Shown piece by piece: positions 42,199 through 51,517 of a stretch of 64,000 nt of DNA. Both the position numbers and the translations under genes were made by a program. The stretch comes from Mesotoga sp. BH458_6_3_2_1 (GTDB lineage Bacteria > Thermotogota > Thermotogae > Petrotogales > Kosmotogaceae), in the NCBI RefSeq assembly GCF_003664995.1, contig NZ_JFHL01000027.1, positions 1 to 64,000 on the forward strand. Direction: 5' to 3'. The stretch's first letter is position 1. Each line of letters opens with the position of its first letter. The notes under the pieces are model-generated. The model did no database searches and had not been told where the DNA came from. It saw nothing but the letters and a program-made list of their open reading frames with translations.

Positions 42199-43515
42199 TT
42201 GGACAAGTGCAGAATCGACCCAAGGGTTTTCAAAGTACCGATTGACAAGATGAGAGCCGGCTACTATTCTGACAAATACTTTACGAGACTTGTCGAAGTC
42301 CTCAAAAAGGCAGATAAGAAGTCAAGGGTGCTATACCAGCTCTTCCCGAGAAGAGACGCGACAATAGTGGGAATTGACGAAGCGCTCGCCATTCTTCGTT
42401 TTGGGACCGGTTATTACTCGAATGAAGAAGAGGCGAAGAGGCTCTTCGAAGAGGTACTGGAGATTGAGAAGGAGGTCAACCACGCAGCCTGGGAAATGGA
42501 CCCTCGGGCTTTGGTGGAACTCACAGCTCGAAAATGGGATCTGAAGATGAAGTTGAATGATCTCTGGATTGACAAATGGCCCGAACTCGAAGTTTGCGCG
42601 CTGTACGACGGCGATGAAGCAAAGGACATGGAACCGGTAATGACTATAGAAGGCGACCCCAGATACTTCTCCTATCTAGAAACCATATTGCTGGGTGTTA
42701 TAGCGAGAGCCTCTTCAACGGCGACTGCCGTCAAGTCCGTCGTGAAGGCGGCCAGAGGCAAGGAGATACTCTTCTTCAGCGCGCGATTCGACCATTTCTG
42801 GACTCAGGCAACGGACGGATACGCGGCGCTCAAGGCCGGTGCCTTTGGTGTATCTACAGATGCGAACGCCGACTACTGGGGAGTTGAGAGCATGGGGACG
42901 ATACCTCACGCGCTTATCGCAGTGTATAACGGAGATACGGCCGAGGCCGCAATGGCTTTCGATCGTTACATAGAGGGCGGAGTCAATCGAATAATCTTGG
43001 TCGATTGGGACAACGACGTAATCGGAACGACGATCGATTGCGTTGCCCGCACGTATAAGGCCGAGACCGGTGAGGACTTCATACCTGGCAAAACCGATCC
43101 TTCGGTTGTCATAGGTCCGGGAAAGGGAAAGATATGGGGCGTGAGATTCGATACTTCTGGCAGCCTGAGAGACGTTTCTGTCGTCCCGAAAGACTCTTCC
43201 TCGCTGGGAGTCTGTCCCGAACTGGTCTGGAGAGCTAGAAGGGAATTCGACAGGTGCGGAATGAAGGATTTGAAGATAGTCGTCTCGGGCGGTTTCACGG
43301 CGGAGAAGATAGATCTCTTCGAAAAGCTTGATGTCCCCGCGGATGTTTACGGGGTCGGTTCATCTCTGTTGAAAAACAAGCTGGACTTCACGGCAGATAT
43401 CGTGGAGGTTGAAGGAAGACCCTGCGCAAAAGTCGGAAGAGGAAAGAAAGAGGCTCCAAGATTGGAAAAAGTAGCGAGTAACTATTGGAACAACGATAAA
43501 GAGGAGAGGTGTTGA
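42199..43515 (+). CDS. pncB: Nicotinate phosphoribosyltransferase family protein
   Basis: This 438-residue NAPRTase-family enzyme makes nicotinate mononucleotide from nicotinate and PRPP. Typical segments are [68 protein letters not shown] and [17 protein letters not shown] at 42199 with GGGGG at 42188-42192 is preferred over a TTG at 42163. A TATAAT lies at 42125-42130. Its stop overlaps the pdxS ribosome site, so NAD salvage and PLP synthesis are co-transcribed. Confidence 0.85.
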   Translation: MDKCRIDPRVFKVPIDKMRAGYYSDKYFTRLVEVLKKADKKSRVLYQLFPRRDATIVGIDEALAILRFGTGYYSNEEEAKRLFEEVLEIEKEVNHAAWEMDPRALVELTARKWDLKMKLNDLWIDKWPELEVCALYDGDEAKDMEPVMTIEGDPRYFSYLETILLGVIARASSTATAVKSVVKAARGKEILFFSARFDHFWTQATDGYAALKAGAFGVSTDANADYWGVESMGTIPHALIAVYNGDTAEAAMAFDRYIEGGVNRIILVDWDNDVIGTTIDCVARTYKAETGEDFIPGKTDPSVVIGPGKGKIWGVRFDTSGSLRDVSVVPKDSSSLGVCPELVWRARREFDRCGMKDLKIVVSGGFTAEKIDLFEKLDVPADVYGVGSSLLKNKLDFTADIVEVEGRPCAKVGRGKKEAPRLEKVASNYWNNDKEERC

Positions 43516-43517
43516 AA

Positions 43518-44396
43518 ATGGAAGCAAAGGGAACCTGGACAGTAAAAAAAGGGTTCGCTGAAATGTTCAAGAACGGCGTAATCATGGACGTTACGAATCC
43601 CGAGCAGGCAAAGATAGCTCAGGATGCCGGAGCCACTGCAGTAATGGCTCTTGAAAGAGTACCGGCGGACATTCGAAAAGAGGGCGGAGTAGCCCGAATG
43701 GCAAAGATTGGTCTCATCAAGGAGATCATGGAAACTGTAACGATCCCTGTAATGGCCAAAGCTAGAATCGGCCACATCGCCGAAGCGAAGATCCTCGAGG
43801 CTATTGGCGTTGACTTCATCGACGAATCGGAGGTTCTTACCCCTGCAGATGACAAATATCACATAGACAAGAGAATCTTTACCGTCCCCTTCGTTTGTGG
43901 AGCGAGAAATCTCGGAGAAGCAGTCAGAAGAATCGCCGAGGGAGCCGCGATGATCAGAACAAAGGGAGAGGCCGGCACAGGAAATATCATCGAGGCAGTC
44001 AAGCACATGAGAACCGTCAATGAAGAAGTGAGAAAGGTCCAGATGATGAACGATGCCGAACTCGTCCACTACGGAAAGGAAATCGGTGCGCCTGTCGAAA
44101 TCCTCAGTCAGGTAAGAGAGCTCGGAAGGCTTCCCGTTGTCAATTTCGCCGCAGGCGGAGTGGCTACACCGGCCGATGCGGCTCTCATGATGATGCTCGG
44201 CTGCGACGGAGTCTTCGTCGGTTCGGGAATCTTCAAGTCAAAGGATCCCGCAAGAATGGCCAAAGCGATAGTCGAAGCAGTTTTGCATTATGACAATCCC
44301 GAAGCGCTGGCAGAGATCTCCGAGAACGTAGGAGATGCAATGGACGGCCTCGAGATCGAGACTCTTGAAGTTAGAATGGAAGAAAGAGGCTGGTAA
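43518..44396 (+). CDS. pdxS: Pyridoxal 5'-phosphate synthase subunit PdxS
   Basis: This 292-residue PLP synthase barrel subunit combines ribose-5-P, glyceraldehyde-3-P and ammonia. Highly conserved blocks include [65 protein letters not shown] and [14 protein letters not shown]. The active lysines are in MAKARIGH and RTKGEAGTG. The ATG at 43518 fits the GAGGAGAGG site; the GTG at 43509 is too close. Forms a complex with PdxT encoded next. Confidence 0.97.
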   Translation: MEAKGTWTVKKGFAEMFKNGVIMDVTNPEQAKIAQDAGATAVMALERVPADIRKEGGVARMAKIGLIKEIMETVTIPVMAKARIGHIAEAKILEAIGVDFIDESEVLTPADDKYHIDKRIFTVPFVCGARNLGEAVRRIAEGAAMIRTKGEAGTGNIIEAVKHMRTVNEEVRKVQMMNDAELVHYGKEIGAPVEILSQVRELGRLPVVNFAAGGVATPADAALMMMLGCDGVFVGSGIFKSKDPARMAKAIVEAVLHYDNPEALAEISENVGDAMDGLEIETLEVRMEERGW

Positions 44397-44399
44397 GGG

Positions 44400-45002
44400 T
44401 TGAAGATCGGTGTTCTCGGAATTCAAGGCGCTATACAGGAACATCTATCGATTCTCAGGAAGGCAGGAGTGGAACCGTCCTGGGTGAAGGATCGGAAGGA
44501 GCTCGATTCAGTCATGGCGTTGGTAATGCCGGGCGGAGAGTCGACCACTATGATCAAACTCTTGAAGAGGTTTGAAATGTGGGAGACCCTCAGGGATAGG
44601 ATAGAAGATGGAATGCCGGTCCTGGCAACCTGCGCGGGCATGATTCTCCTGTCGAAGACGATCGAAAACGTCGTTAATCAGGACTCTTTGGGCGTTCTAG
44701 ACATTAGCGTCAAGAGAAACGGTTACGGCAGGCAGATCAACAGCTTCGAGGTCGATCTACAGATCGACGAGATTGGACCCGAACCATTCAGGGCAGTATT
44801 CATAAGAGCTCCGAAGATCGAATCGATCTGTGACGAAGTAAGAGTCCTCACAAGCTACGAAGAATTGCCGGTTCTCGTTCGCCAGGGCAACGTGCTGGCA
44901 GCCTCCTTCCATCCTGAACTTACCGGAGATTTGAGGATTCACCGGTACTTTCTAAAGATGGCCGAAGCGGCTGGACAGAGGATTGAAAAATGTGCAGAAT
45001 GA
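44400..45002 (+). CDS. pdxT: Pyridoxal 5'-phosphate synthase glutaminase subunit PdxT
   Basis: This 200-residue class I glutaminase supplies ammonia to PdxS. It has GVLGIQGAIQEH, the GGESTTM motif, the nucleophile Cys in LATCAGMILLS and the His-Glu pair in SFHPELT. Start is TTG. Its 3' end overlaps the next gene by 13 bases in another frame. Confidence 0.97.
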   Translation: MKIGVLGIQGAIQEHLSILRKAGVEPSWVKDRKELDSVMALVMPGGESTTMIKLLKRFEMWETLRDRIEDGMPVLATCAGMILLSKTIENVVNQDSLGVLDISVKRNGYGRQINSFEVDLQIDEIGPEPFRAVFIRAPKIESICDEVRVLTSYEELPVLVRQGNVLAASFHPELTGDLRIHRYFLKMAEAAGQRIEKCAE

Positions 45003-45646
45003 TCGCCTTCAAGGCAGATAAGAACATAGATGCTAACTGGATCTTGGACATTCTAAAGGGCATCTCCATGAAAGGCATTTCCAGTCCTCACAGCGACGGT
45101 TGGGGCTATGCCGTGTGCGGCGAAGGAAGAGAGACCTACAACAGTTCCGGTGCGATCTTTGATAGCGACAAGAGGCTTCCTCAGAACAGGGTAGGCATTA
45201 TTCATTCTCGAAAAGCCTCAAAGGGATACGTTGTCAATCTCGAACACGTTCATCCCTTCTACGCCACGGTCAAGGGGAGGAACTACGCCTTCTGCCACAA
45301 CGGAACGATATACGACTTCGCTAGCGATGAAGGAACAACAGATACGCAGAGATATCTCGAGCTTCTTGTAAGCAATCTTGAGATATATGAAACGAAGAGA
45401 GCTCTGGAAATCACCGCGGACTTTGTGGCAGAACATTATCGCTACACGTCGATCAACGCGCTTCTCACGGACTATGAAAGCGTGTGGGCAATAAGGCAGA
45501 ACGCAGAGAGAGATGACACGGAGCACGCCCTGTTTCTTTACGAAAGGGATGGGGTAAGAATAGTCTCCAGTGAACCTGTCGAGAAATTCGGCGGACTTCT
45601 CGGAAACTCTATCGAAATAAAAAACGGCGAATCGATAGTTCTTTAG
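44990..45646 (+). CDS. Class II (Ntn) glutamine amidotransferase-like protein
   Basis: This 218-residue protein begins Met-Cys (MCRMIAFKAD), giving the N-terminal nucleophile cysteine after Met removal. The Ntn landmarks are DGWGYAV, GIIHSRKASKG and YAFCHNGTI, with the glutamine-site Asp in GTTDTQRYLELL. It lacks a synthetase domain. YafJ/EgtC-type proteins are the nearest known class, but the acceptor substrate is not evident. Its start lies inside pdxT, so translation is coupled. Confidence 0.85.
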   Translation: MCRMIAFKADKNIDANWILDILKGISMKGISSPHSDGWGYAVCGEGRETYNSSGAIFDSDKRLPQNRVGIIHSRKASKGYVVNLEHVHPFYATVKGRNYAFCHNGTIYDFASDEGTTDTQRYLELLVSNLEIYETKRALEITADFVAEHYRYTSINALLTDYESVWAIRQNAERDDTEHALFLYERDGVRIVSSEPVEKFGGLLGNSIEIKNGESIVL

Positions 45647-45680
45647 TAAGTCCTAATATAATAGCGGATTACAAGAAAAA

Positions 45681-45701
45681 AACCGGCCATTGTGGCCGGT
45701 T
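45681..45701. terminator. Bidirectional terminator between convergent genes
   Basis: AACCGGCCA-TTG-TGGCCGGTT is flanked by an A-run on the left, so it yields a strong U-tract on the minus strand for the beta-barrel gene and a weaker one on the plus strand. Confidence 0.88.
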
Positions 45702-45721
45702 CTTATATACTTGTAGCTTTT

Positions 45722-46543
45722 CTACTTCAGCTGGAAGCCTATGCTGAAGTTGATGGTCGCAAGTTTGTTGTCGGTGAAGCCGTCGGGGCTGTCGGAGTTT
45801 TCGGAAGTGCCCTTAGCGGTTCCACCTATGAAACGTACATTGAAATAGGTTTCGAGATAATCCGTTAGAAGCAGGCCAGCTCTTATAGAGGCGTCCAGCA
45901 CCGATCCCTCGAAGTCGAAGTCTGCTCCGTTAATGAAACTGCTGGAGGCGTAGAAGCCGTCGATGTCGGCAGCGAGGTAAGCCTTTTCATTCAGCCAGTA
46001 TGCGCCCTTCACTTTGATAATCGGAACGGGACCGACATTTTTGTTGTCGACGAACTTCGTTCCGTCGAGAGACTCGAAGTAGATATCTGCATTTCTCAAC
46101 TGAAGAGAAAGACCGAGGGCAAGATAGCTGTTGCCCTTTCTCAAGACGTCGTAAGTGTAACTGACCCTGTAAAAGGGGAAACCGTAGTTCAAGAGGATTC
46201 CGCTTCCGGCGGGGAAGGTGACTCCATCGACTATCAGATCGTTTTTAAGCTGAACCTTCGACTGAACGGTGAGCGGCTGATACAGAAAGTAGACCGTATG
46301 TTTGCCGATGCTCAGCCCAGCGGTGTACCTTTGATATGGAAAGAGAACGTCCTGACCGCCATCTTTCACGTAGTTAAGAACGGTTCCCGTCTGACCGAAC
46401 TGAATGGTGTGGAAGATCACTCCTGTAAATCCGATCTCATAATCAAGCTCGAGTTTGAACCTGTTTTCGGGTTTGTTCAACATGCCTGCCGATGAAGCAA
46501 CTGCGATAAGAAGTACTACTATCAGTACGAACCTTGTCTTCAC
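45722..46543 (-). CDS. Outer-sheath (toga) beta-barrel protein
   Basis: This 273-residue exported protein has a signal peptide (MKTRFVLIVVLLIAVASSAG). The rest is alternating amphipathic strands rich in Tyr and Phe (FKLELDYEIGFTG, YRVSYTYDV, YLALGLSLQL, YFNVRFIGG) ending INFSIGFQLK, as in outer-membrane barrels. Start is GTG behind GGAGGTGGG. A minus-strand TATAAT lies at 46572-46577. The family is not recognised. A small porin or structural barrel in the toga is likely. Confidence 0.75.
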   Translation of the reverse strand: MKTRFVLIVVLLIAVASSAGMLNKPENRFKLELDYEIGFTGVIFHTIQFGQTGTVLNYVKDGGQDVLFPYQRYTAGLSIGKHTVYFLYQPLTVQSKVQLKNDLIVDGVTFPAGSGILLNYGFPFYRVSYTYDVLRKGNSYLALGLSLQLRNADIYFESLDGTKFVDNKNVGPVPIIKVKGAYWLNEKAYLAADIDGFYASSSFINGADFDFEGSVLDASIRAGLLLTDYLETYFNVRFIGGTAKGTSENSDSPDGFTDNKLATINFSIGFQLK

Positions 46544-46661
46544 GATCCCACCTCCGTTTATACTGATTACAATTATATAGCTTCCAGTTACAAAAGTGTC
46601 AGGTCATTTGGGGATTATCGATCTCTTTTTCGCTGCTAGAATAGTCGCAAAGGGGGCAGAT

Positions 46662-47429
46662 ATGGAGAAGCGTTTACCTATTCTGGAACATGATTATGAA
46701 AGACCGGCCGTCATAGAACCGACGAAAGTCATCTCTTCGATCCCCGAAATGCCGGAAAGAGCGGTAATTCTCTTCTATCAGGGCGTGATAGAGACTCTCT
46801 TGAGCAAGGGTCTTCTGAAGAAGATCATTGACAGGAGAAGCGAGGTAGGATTCTTCCCAGTCTATGAGATCGAATACAGAGAGGTCAAAGTCGCTATCTT
46901 GAATCCCGGACTTGGAGCTCCGTCGGCGGCGGGCTTCTATGAGGAGCTCATCGCCCTTGGAGTTAGAAAAACAATAGCCTGCGGCTCATGCGGAGTATTG
47001 AAGAGAGAGATCCCTAGGGGAGAAATCATAGTCGTTGAATCTGCCATCAGAGACGAGGGAACATCGTACCATTACCTTGAGCCTTCCCGCGAAATCGCTG
47101 TAGATACAGAGGTGTTGAAAAAGGTGGAGGCCTCACTGGAAGCTTTATCGATTCCATATCTCAAGGGAAAGACGTGGACAACAGACGCTTTCTACAGGGA
47201 GACGAAGAAGATAGTCAAGGAGAGAATCGACGAGGGCTGTATTACCGTCGAAATGGAGGCTTCGGCCCTTATGGCCGTCTCGAAGTTCAGAAATGTCCTC
47301 TTTGGACAGCTGCTTTCCTCGGGAGACGACGTTAGCGGCGAAGAGTGGGACAGAAGATTTCATCCCGAGGCCGCCAGTCATAAGGAGCGTGTCTTCTGGG
47401 CGGCGATAGAGTGCTGCCTGAGATTATAG
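46662..47429 (+). CDS. Nucleoside phosphorylase (PNP/UDP family)
   Basis: This 255-residue phosphorylase of the uridine/purine phosphorylase superfamily has VAILNPGLGAPSAAGFYEEL, IACGSCGVLKREIPRGEII and the substrate-site VEMEASALMAV. The start at 46662 follows AAGGGGG; the frame is open upstream but without a ribosome site. It would release ribose-1-phosphate from a nucleoside. Base specificity cannot be read. Confidence 0.86.
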   Translation: MEKRLPILEHDYERPAVIEPTKVISSIPEMPERAVILFYQGVIETLLSKGLLKKIIDRRSEVGFFPVYEIEYREVKVAILNPGLGAPSAAGFYEELIALGVRKTIACGSCGVLKREIPRGEIIVVESAIRDEGTSYHYLEPSREIAVDTEVLKKVEASLEALSIPYLKGKTWTTDAFYRETKKIVKERIDEGCITVEMEASALMAVSKFRNVLFGQLLSSGDDVSGEEWDRRFHPEAASHKERVFWAAIECCLRL

Positions 47430-47486
47430 ATCTATTGCCATTCAAGCCCTTTGATGTGCATGTCAGAAAACTGAAAGGGTGATAGT

Positions 47487-48092
47487 ATGTTAGAACCGAT
47501 CAGGATTTCTGCAAGAGAACACTCAAGTGCGATAGAAATCTTGGCAGAAGCATTTGCCGATGATCCGATGGTCAAATACGTAGTTAGTGAAAAGAGAAGG
47601 GAAGTCACAAGGAAGATCTACGCAGTCATGTTTAAGGCCTATTCTACCAGAGGGAATGCCTATTTCGATTCGCCCGATATGAAAGGAATGATTCTTTGGA
47701 TTGATTCTGAAGAAGAGCCCGGCCTTGGAGCATGGATCAGGAGCGGAGCCTTGAAAATGCTCAAATTTCCAGCAAGATCACTTAATCGTCTTATGAAGGT
47801 CGGCAGGGGAGTCTCGAAGGTCCACAAAGATTGCATAAAAGGTCACCACCTTCACCTAATCTTCATTGCCGTTTCTCCCGCTTCGCAGGGCAAGGGTATT
47901 GGAAGGCAGCTTTTGAGCCTTCTTACGCGTCAAGCAGATTCAAGAGCTCTCCCCTGTTATCTGGAGACTCAAAACCCTTTAAACCTAGGCTTCTACAAAT
48001 CCTTTGGCTTTTCCATTGTGAGGGAAGTTGAAATATCGTCCAAACTCACGACCTGGAGCATGATTAGAAATGCTATGTGGAATAATGAATGA
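47487..48092 (+). CDS. GNAT-family N-acetyltransferase
   Basis: This 201-residue protein has the acetyl-CoA binding motif A, LIFIAVSPASQGKGIGRQLL (V/I-x-P-x-x-Q-x-x-G-x-G), and a motif B-like YLETQNPLNLGFYKSFGF. The substrate is unknown. GAAAGGGTGA precedes the ATG. Appears to be a single gene. Confidence 0.85.
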   Translation: MLEPIRISAREHSSAIEILAEAFADDPMVKYVVSEKRREVTRKIYAVMFKAYSTRGNAYFDSPDMKGMILWIDSEEEPGLGAWIRSGALKMLKFPARSLNRLMKVGRGVSKVHKDCIKGHHLHLIFIAVSPASQGKGIGRQLLSLLTRQADSRALPCYLETQNPLNLGFYKSFGFSIVREVEISSKLTTWSMIRNAMWNNE

Positions 48093-48495
48093 GATGGATC
48101 GCTGCACTTGCGACAGTCTTTTTTCATAAGCAAATAGAGAGAAAATGCTAGAGAAACTCAGAACTAAGACGTGTAGTACTCGAGATTTTCGGGTAAACAA
48201 AGTCACTCTTTCATTAATCAATTTTGCAGGCAGACTGAAAGACGGTTATTGTTAACAGTATCCTTTCTTTTGGTTCTGTGCGACACACTTCTTCGTTCGT
48301 TTCTCTATGGCTCTATGTGTGGTATAAACGGTATATTAGAAGATGATTGTCATAAGTATTGTGGCCACGCAGTTGTAAGATGATTATCAAGTGGATTTGG
48401 CAAAGAGAATTCGTCTTTTCGAGATTAAAAGTGGCCGGTGATATAATTGTGGTGCAAATACCTTAACGTCTAAAAAGGATAGGTGGAGGTGTTGT
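48093..48495. other. Intergenic region with promoter of the exported phosphatase
   Basis: About 400 noncoding bases. An extended -10, TGATATAAT, ends at 48447; the -35 is poor. GGTGGAGGTG lies at 48482-48491 before the ATG at 48496. Nothing else was recognised. Confidence 0.55.
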
Positions 48496-49551
48496 ATGCT
48501 TAAAAGAGGGTTTTTACTGGGTGTATTTGTGATTCTGTCGGCTTTGATGCTCGCAGGAATAGTTGGCGCGGTAGCCGAAATTGATAAGTACGGTAACGTT
48601 CATACGAATATCCCCATGGAAGCAGTTGTTTACGCCGCTATTGAATCAGGAGACTTGGTCTACGTAACGATGGGTACAACCACAATCATGGTCCCATTCG
48701 TAACAACATATGGTGATGTCGACAGAGGACAGCCTCTTGCAAGATACTCCGACATGCATGTTCTTCTCGCTATCAACTATGGTAATTTCGCTCAGACTTA
48801 CGGACTTGAGGTCGGAAGTCCAGTTTACATGGGTCTGGTCGAGAAAGGGGCTTACAAGGATGAGCTGGAGATAAGACATCTTGTGAGAAGCGACGTAAGG
48901 GAAGATTACGCAAGTGATGCGGTATTCGCGAACTTCAGAGAGATTACCCTCGGAGATATAGCTCCGGGTAAGCTTTACAGATGCTCCCATCCTTCGATAG
49001 ACGATCCCAGGGCTCCCTACGCGTCGGCTCTTATCGAGCAGGCCGGTATCAAGACTGTTATCAATCTCTCCGATTCAGATGAAGAGCTCGCACTAAATCT
49101 TGAATACTCGGAGTACTACAAGTCCATCGGCGAGGCCGGTAACCTCATTAATTTGAACATGGGTGTCGATCCTCTCGCAGACGACTTTGCGAAGAAGCTC
49201 GGAGAGGGCCTTAGATTCATGATAGTTCACGAGCCGCCGTACCTGATTCACTGTGTCGAAGGCAAGGATAGAGCCGGGATCGCATCTGCTCTGCTTGGCG
49301 CAATTATGAACGCAAAGACCGACGAGATTTATGCCGATTATGTCAAGTCTTACGAGAACTACTACAATGTATTACCAGGAACCGCAGCTTACGATGCAGT
49401 GAGAAAGATCGTCGCAGATCTCTTTGTATTAATGAACAATGGTAATCCAGTCAGCGATGTCAATGTGAAAAGCGTTGCACTTAACTATCTGACAAAGAGG
49501 GCAGGTCTAACTTACACAGAGATCGCCGCTATTCAGGATATTCTAAGATAA
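48496..49551 (+). CDS. Exported protein: SAM_HAT_C-like domain fused to tyrosine/dual-specificity phosphatase
   Basis: This 351-residue protein has a signal peptide (about 1-25). Residues 26-115 (AEIDKYGNVHTNIP, a LVYVTMG strand, VTTYGDVDRGQPLARYSD, LAINYGNFAQTYGLEVGSPV) resemble the C-terminal beta domain of DUF62 SAM hydroxide adenosyltransferases, without that family's catalytic N-domain. Residues about 145-350 form a phosphatase fold with the loop HCVEGKDRAG: Cys253 and Arg259 give a complete CX5R signature, with a supporting Asp-rich region upstream (VDPLADD). It acts outside the cytoplasmic membrane. The domain match is by pattern memory, not search. Confidence 0.78.
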   Translation: MLKRGFLLGVFVILSALMLAGIVGAVAEIDKYGNVHTNIPMEAVVYAAIESGDLVYVTMGTTTIMVPFVTTYGDVDRGQPLARYSDMHVLLAINYGNFAQTYGLEVGSPVYMGLVEKGAYKDELEIRHLVRSDVREDYASDAVFANFREITLGDIAPGKLYRCSHPSIDDPRAPYASALIEQAGIKTVINLSDSDEELALNLEYSEYYKSIGEAGNLINLNMGVDPLADDFAKKLGEGLRFMIVHEPPYLIHCVEGKDRAGIASALLGAIMNAKTDEIYADYVKSYENYYNVLPGTAAYDAVRKIVADLFVLMNNGNPVSDVNVKSVALNYLTKRAGLTYTEIAAIQDILR

Positions 49552-49575
49552 TCAAGTATTGAATGCTATTATCGA

Positions 49576-49600
49576 GAGGCGGTCTAGAACCGCCTCTTTT
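49576..49600 (+). terminator. Rho-independent terminator
   Basis: GAGGCGGT-CTAGA-ACCGCCTC is followed by TTTT, 24 bases after the phosphatase stop. Confidence 0.9.
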
Positions 49601-49626
49601 GTTAGAGATTATGGTGGTGTTCTGGA

Positions 49627-50190
49627 ATGTGGGATGCGCTTAATCAGATTGAGCTTTCGATTATGGATTCGCTTAATGCAGTTATGTCTGGCCAGTTTAT
49701 AGATCTTTTCCTCTCTTTCATGCTGTTTCTCGAGAGAGGGGCCTTAGTGTGGATCCTTCTTACGGTCTTTCTCCTCTTCGATAAGAGATTCCGCAGGGTC
49801 GGCTATATGACTTCGCTCGGACTCGGCATAACTCTGTTCATTGTCTTCGTTATCCTAAAGCCCGTTTTCGGGAGGCTACGGCCGCTAGAGTTTATCGAGG
49901 GATATACTATCATCTTTCCAATTCCCCAGACTTACTCCTTCCCCTCTTCTCCGGTTGCCGTCGCTTTTGCCTACACTGCAGTCTTATGGAACAGCGTCAA
50001 GATGCTCAGGGTTCCGCTTGTTCTACTTTCTTTTCTAATAGCTCTGGCAGAGGTTTACGTCTATTTCAGCTATTTCTCGGACGTTATTGCCGGTGCCCTT
50101 ATCGGCATCGCATGCGGAATCGCCACCGTCTGGCTCTTCGACAAGTACACTATTATCAAGCCTGAGAGAAACGACAAATCCGGCAGCTAA
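49627..50190 (+). CDS. PAP2-superfamily membrane protein with degraded active site
   Basis: This 187-residue protein has five or six membrane helices in the PAP2 (lipid phosphatase) fold. The first motif K-x6-RP is intact (KPVFGRLRP). The second, normally PSGH, reads PSSP. The third, normally SR-x5-H-x3-D, reads AEVYVYFSYFSD, so the Arg and both catalytic His residues are missing. The length and helix spacing are otherwise normal. It is probably a catalytically inactive member, perhaps binding or transporting a lipid phosphate. It follows the exported phosphatase gene. Confidence 0.82.
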   Translation: MWDALNQIELSIMDSLNAVMSGQFIDLFLSFMLFLERGALVWILLTVFLLFDKRFRRVGYMTSLGLGITLFIVFVILKPVFGRLRPLEFIEGYTIIFPIPQTYSFPSSPVAVAFAYTAVLWNSVKMLRVPLVLLSFLIALAEVYVYFSYFSDVIAGALIGIACGIATVWLFDKYTIIKPERNDKSGS

Positions 50191-50216
50191 GAGTAAATAC
50201 GTTTCTAGTAGGTGAT

Positions 50217-51005
50217 TTACCAGTCGACCGCTGCCCTGAAGAGGTCGGTGTTGCCTGGGACGATTCCCATTAGTGTTCCGTGAAAAGCGTAAGCGCTGGA
50301 AATCGCCACGACTTTCCCTCCCCCGATGTTGGATGTTGCCACAATCGGTATGGGTGCGGGAATCTGCGGTTCATAGGTCACTTCATCACCACTAGGTACA
50401 TAGGTAGTGAAGATTGCAGATGATTCGGCAAAGATTGCGACTGTCGCATTCCCTTCCACAGTTAGCTTGGTAGCCATCATCATGGCGATCTTCGCAGAGA
50501 GGGAAGATGCAAGCGGGTGGGTCGTAAAGTTATCGGATGTTATCATTATCTTGTTTCCGCCGATGTTATTGACGGTATCCGTTACAAGCCCCCACAAAAA
50601 ACCTATGCCAGTATTAAGGCCTTCGGAAAGAGCATCCAGAAAGAAGGTACTTGCCGGTGGAACTTCAACGAGCATATCCATCATTATGATCTTGCCTTTT
50701 TTAGTTAGCTGTGTTTCCAGTTTGTCGATGTCCGAAATAGAGTAACTTGTACCAGGCATTGAAAGAATCACGATTGCGTAGTTCTGCGGTTCAAACCCTA
50801 CCACAGAGGAGTATTTGTAGTCGTAACCTTTGGCCGCGAGAATAGCGATTATGCCATCGAAAAACTCACTCTCCTCCTCTCCAAATCTGTTTGCATGGGA
50901 ATCATCTATAAGGGCTATCTTTAGAAGAGGCTTTTCTCCCCATATGCATCCCGAAAGAATAAAGATCAGAGCTACTATTACGAGCAGTACGAAGAAACGT
51001 TTCAT
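50217..51005 (-). CDS. Lipoprotein with glutamine-amidotransferase-like (DUF4350-type) domain
   Basis: This 262-residue protein has a lipoprotein signal, FFVLLVIVALIFILSGC (lipobox LSGC). A domain like the flavodoxin/GATase1-like folds of GldG/DUF4350 follows: LKIALIDDSHANRFGEEESEF, NYAIVILSMPGTS, KGKIIMMDML and GGGKVVAISSAYAFHG. No catalytic Cys-His pair is obvious. The start at 51005 follows GGGAGGTGAGAG. Function unknown; a ligand-binding periplasmic lipoprotein is plausible. Confidence 0.7.
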   Translation of the reverse strand: MKRFFVLLVIVALIFILSGCIWGEKPLLKIALIDDSHANRFGEEESEFFDGIIAILAAKGYDYKYSSVVGFEPQNYAIVILSMPGTSYSISDIDKLETQLTKKGKIIMMDMLVEVPPASTFFLDALSEGLNTGIGFLWGLVTDTVNNIGGNKIMITSDNFTTHPLASSLSAKIAMMMATKLTVEGNATVAIFAESSAIFTTYVPSGDEVTYEPQIPAPIPIVATSNIGGGKVVAISSAYAFHGTLMGIVPGNTDLFRAAVDW

Positions 51006-51517
51006 TCTCTCACCTCCCATCGAGATCATACGACTGAAGTCGAAAGTTACATTATACGCGTTGAAGTATAGAGAATTAAGCTGGAGAGACGGCAGCTAAT
51101 TTCTGGTCGAAGAGATTTCGGAATCGAGTCGAATAAAGTCTGGTTGAGAGAAAAATATCTATCTGGAAGTACATTGTGTTTTTATATTTTATATGTAAAT
51201 CAATTGGACACGCAAACGAATTCTTTCGGGGAATGTCCGACATCTTCAAAATCATTTTGAAGGCTGTGTATCAACACGAACCGTAAGATCAGGCTGTCGA
51301 AAGTTGCCGAAAGATTTCGTCTCGTGCGCTTTCAGGAGCGCCAGAAGGGCCAAACTGTTATTAGTAGGAACTTGACGGGTATTTTGGCTTTTTTCTCTAT
51401 CGAATCAGCAAGGTTGTGATGAAGAGCTCAAGGAATCCTGTGAACAAGGTCCCGGTAGTTTATAATGTGTATACGGTAAGACCGTTAATCTGATTGAATC
51501 ACCTGGGGAGTGTTTGT
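51006..51517. other. Divergent intergenic region upstream of the B12-sensor operon
   Basis: About 510 bases without a gene. AT-rich at 51170-51210. A TATAAT at 51461-51466 is the likely -10 of the sensor operon, with no good -35, which may indicate activator dependence. GGGGAG lies at 51505-51510. No cobalamin riboswitch was recognised by eye. Confidence 0.5.

Noticed and set aside
51006-51517. A cobalamin riboswitch ahead of the B12-sensor operon
   Set aside because: I could not find a B12-box-like sequence or the expected large fold; only a -10-like TATAAT is visible.
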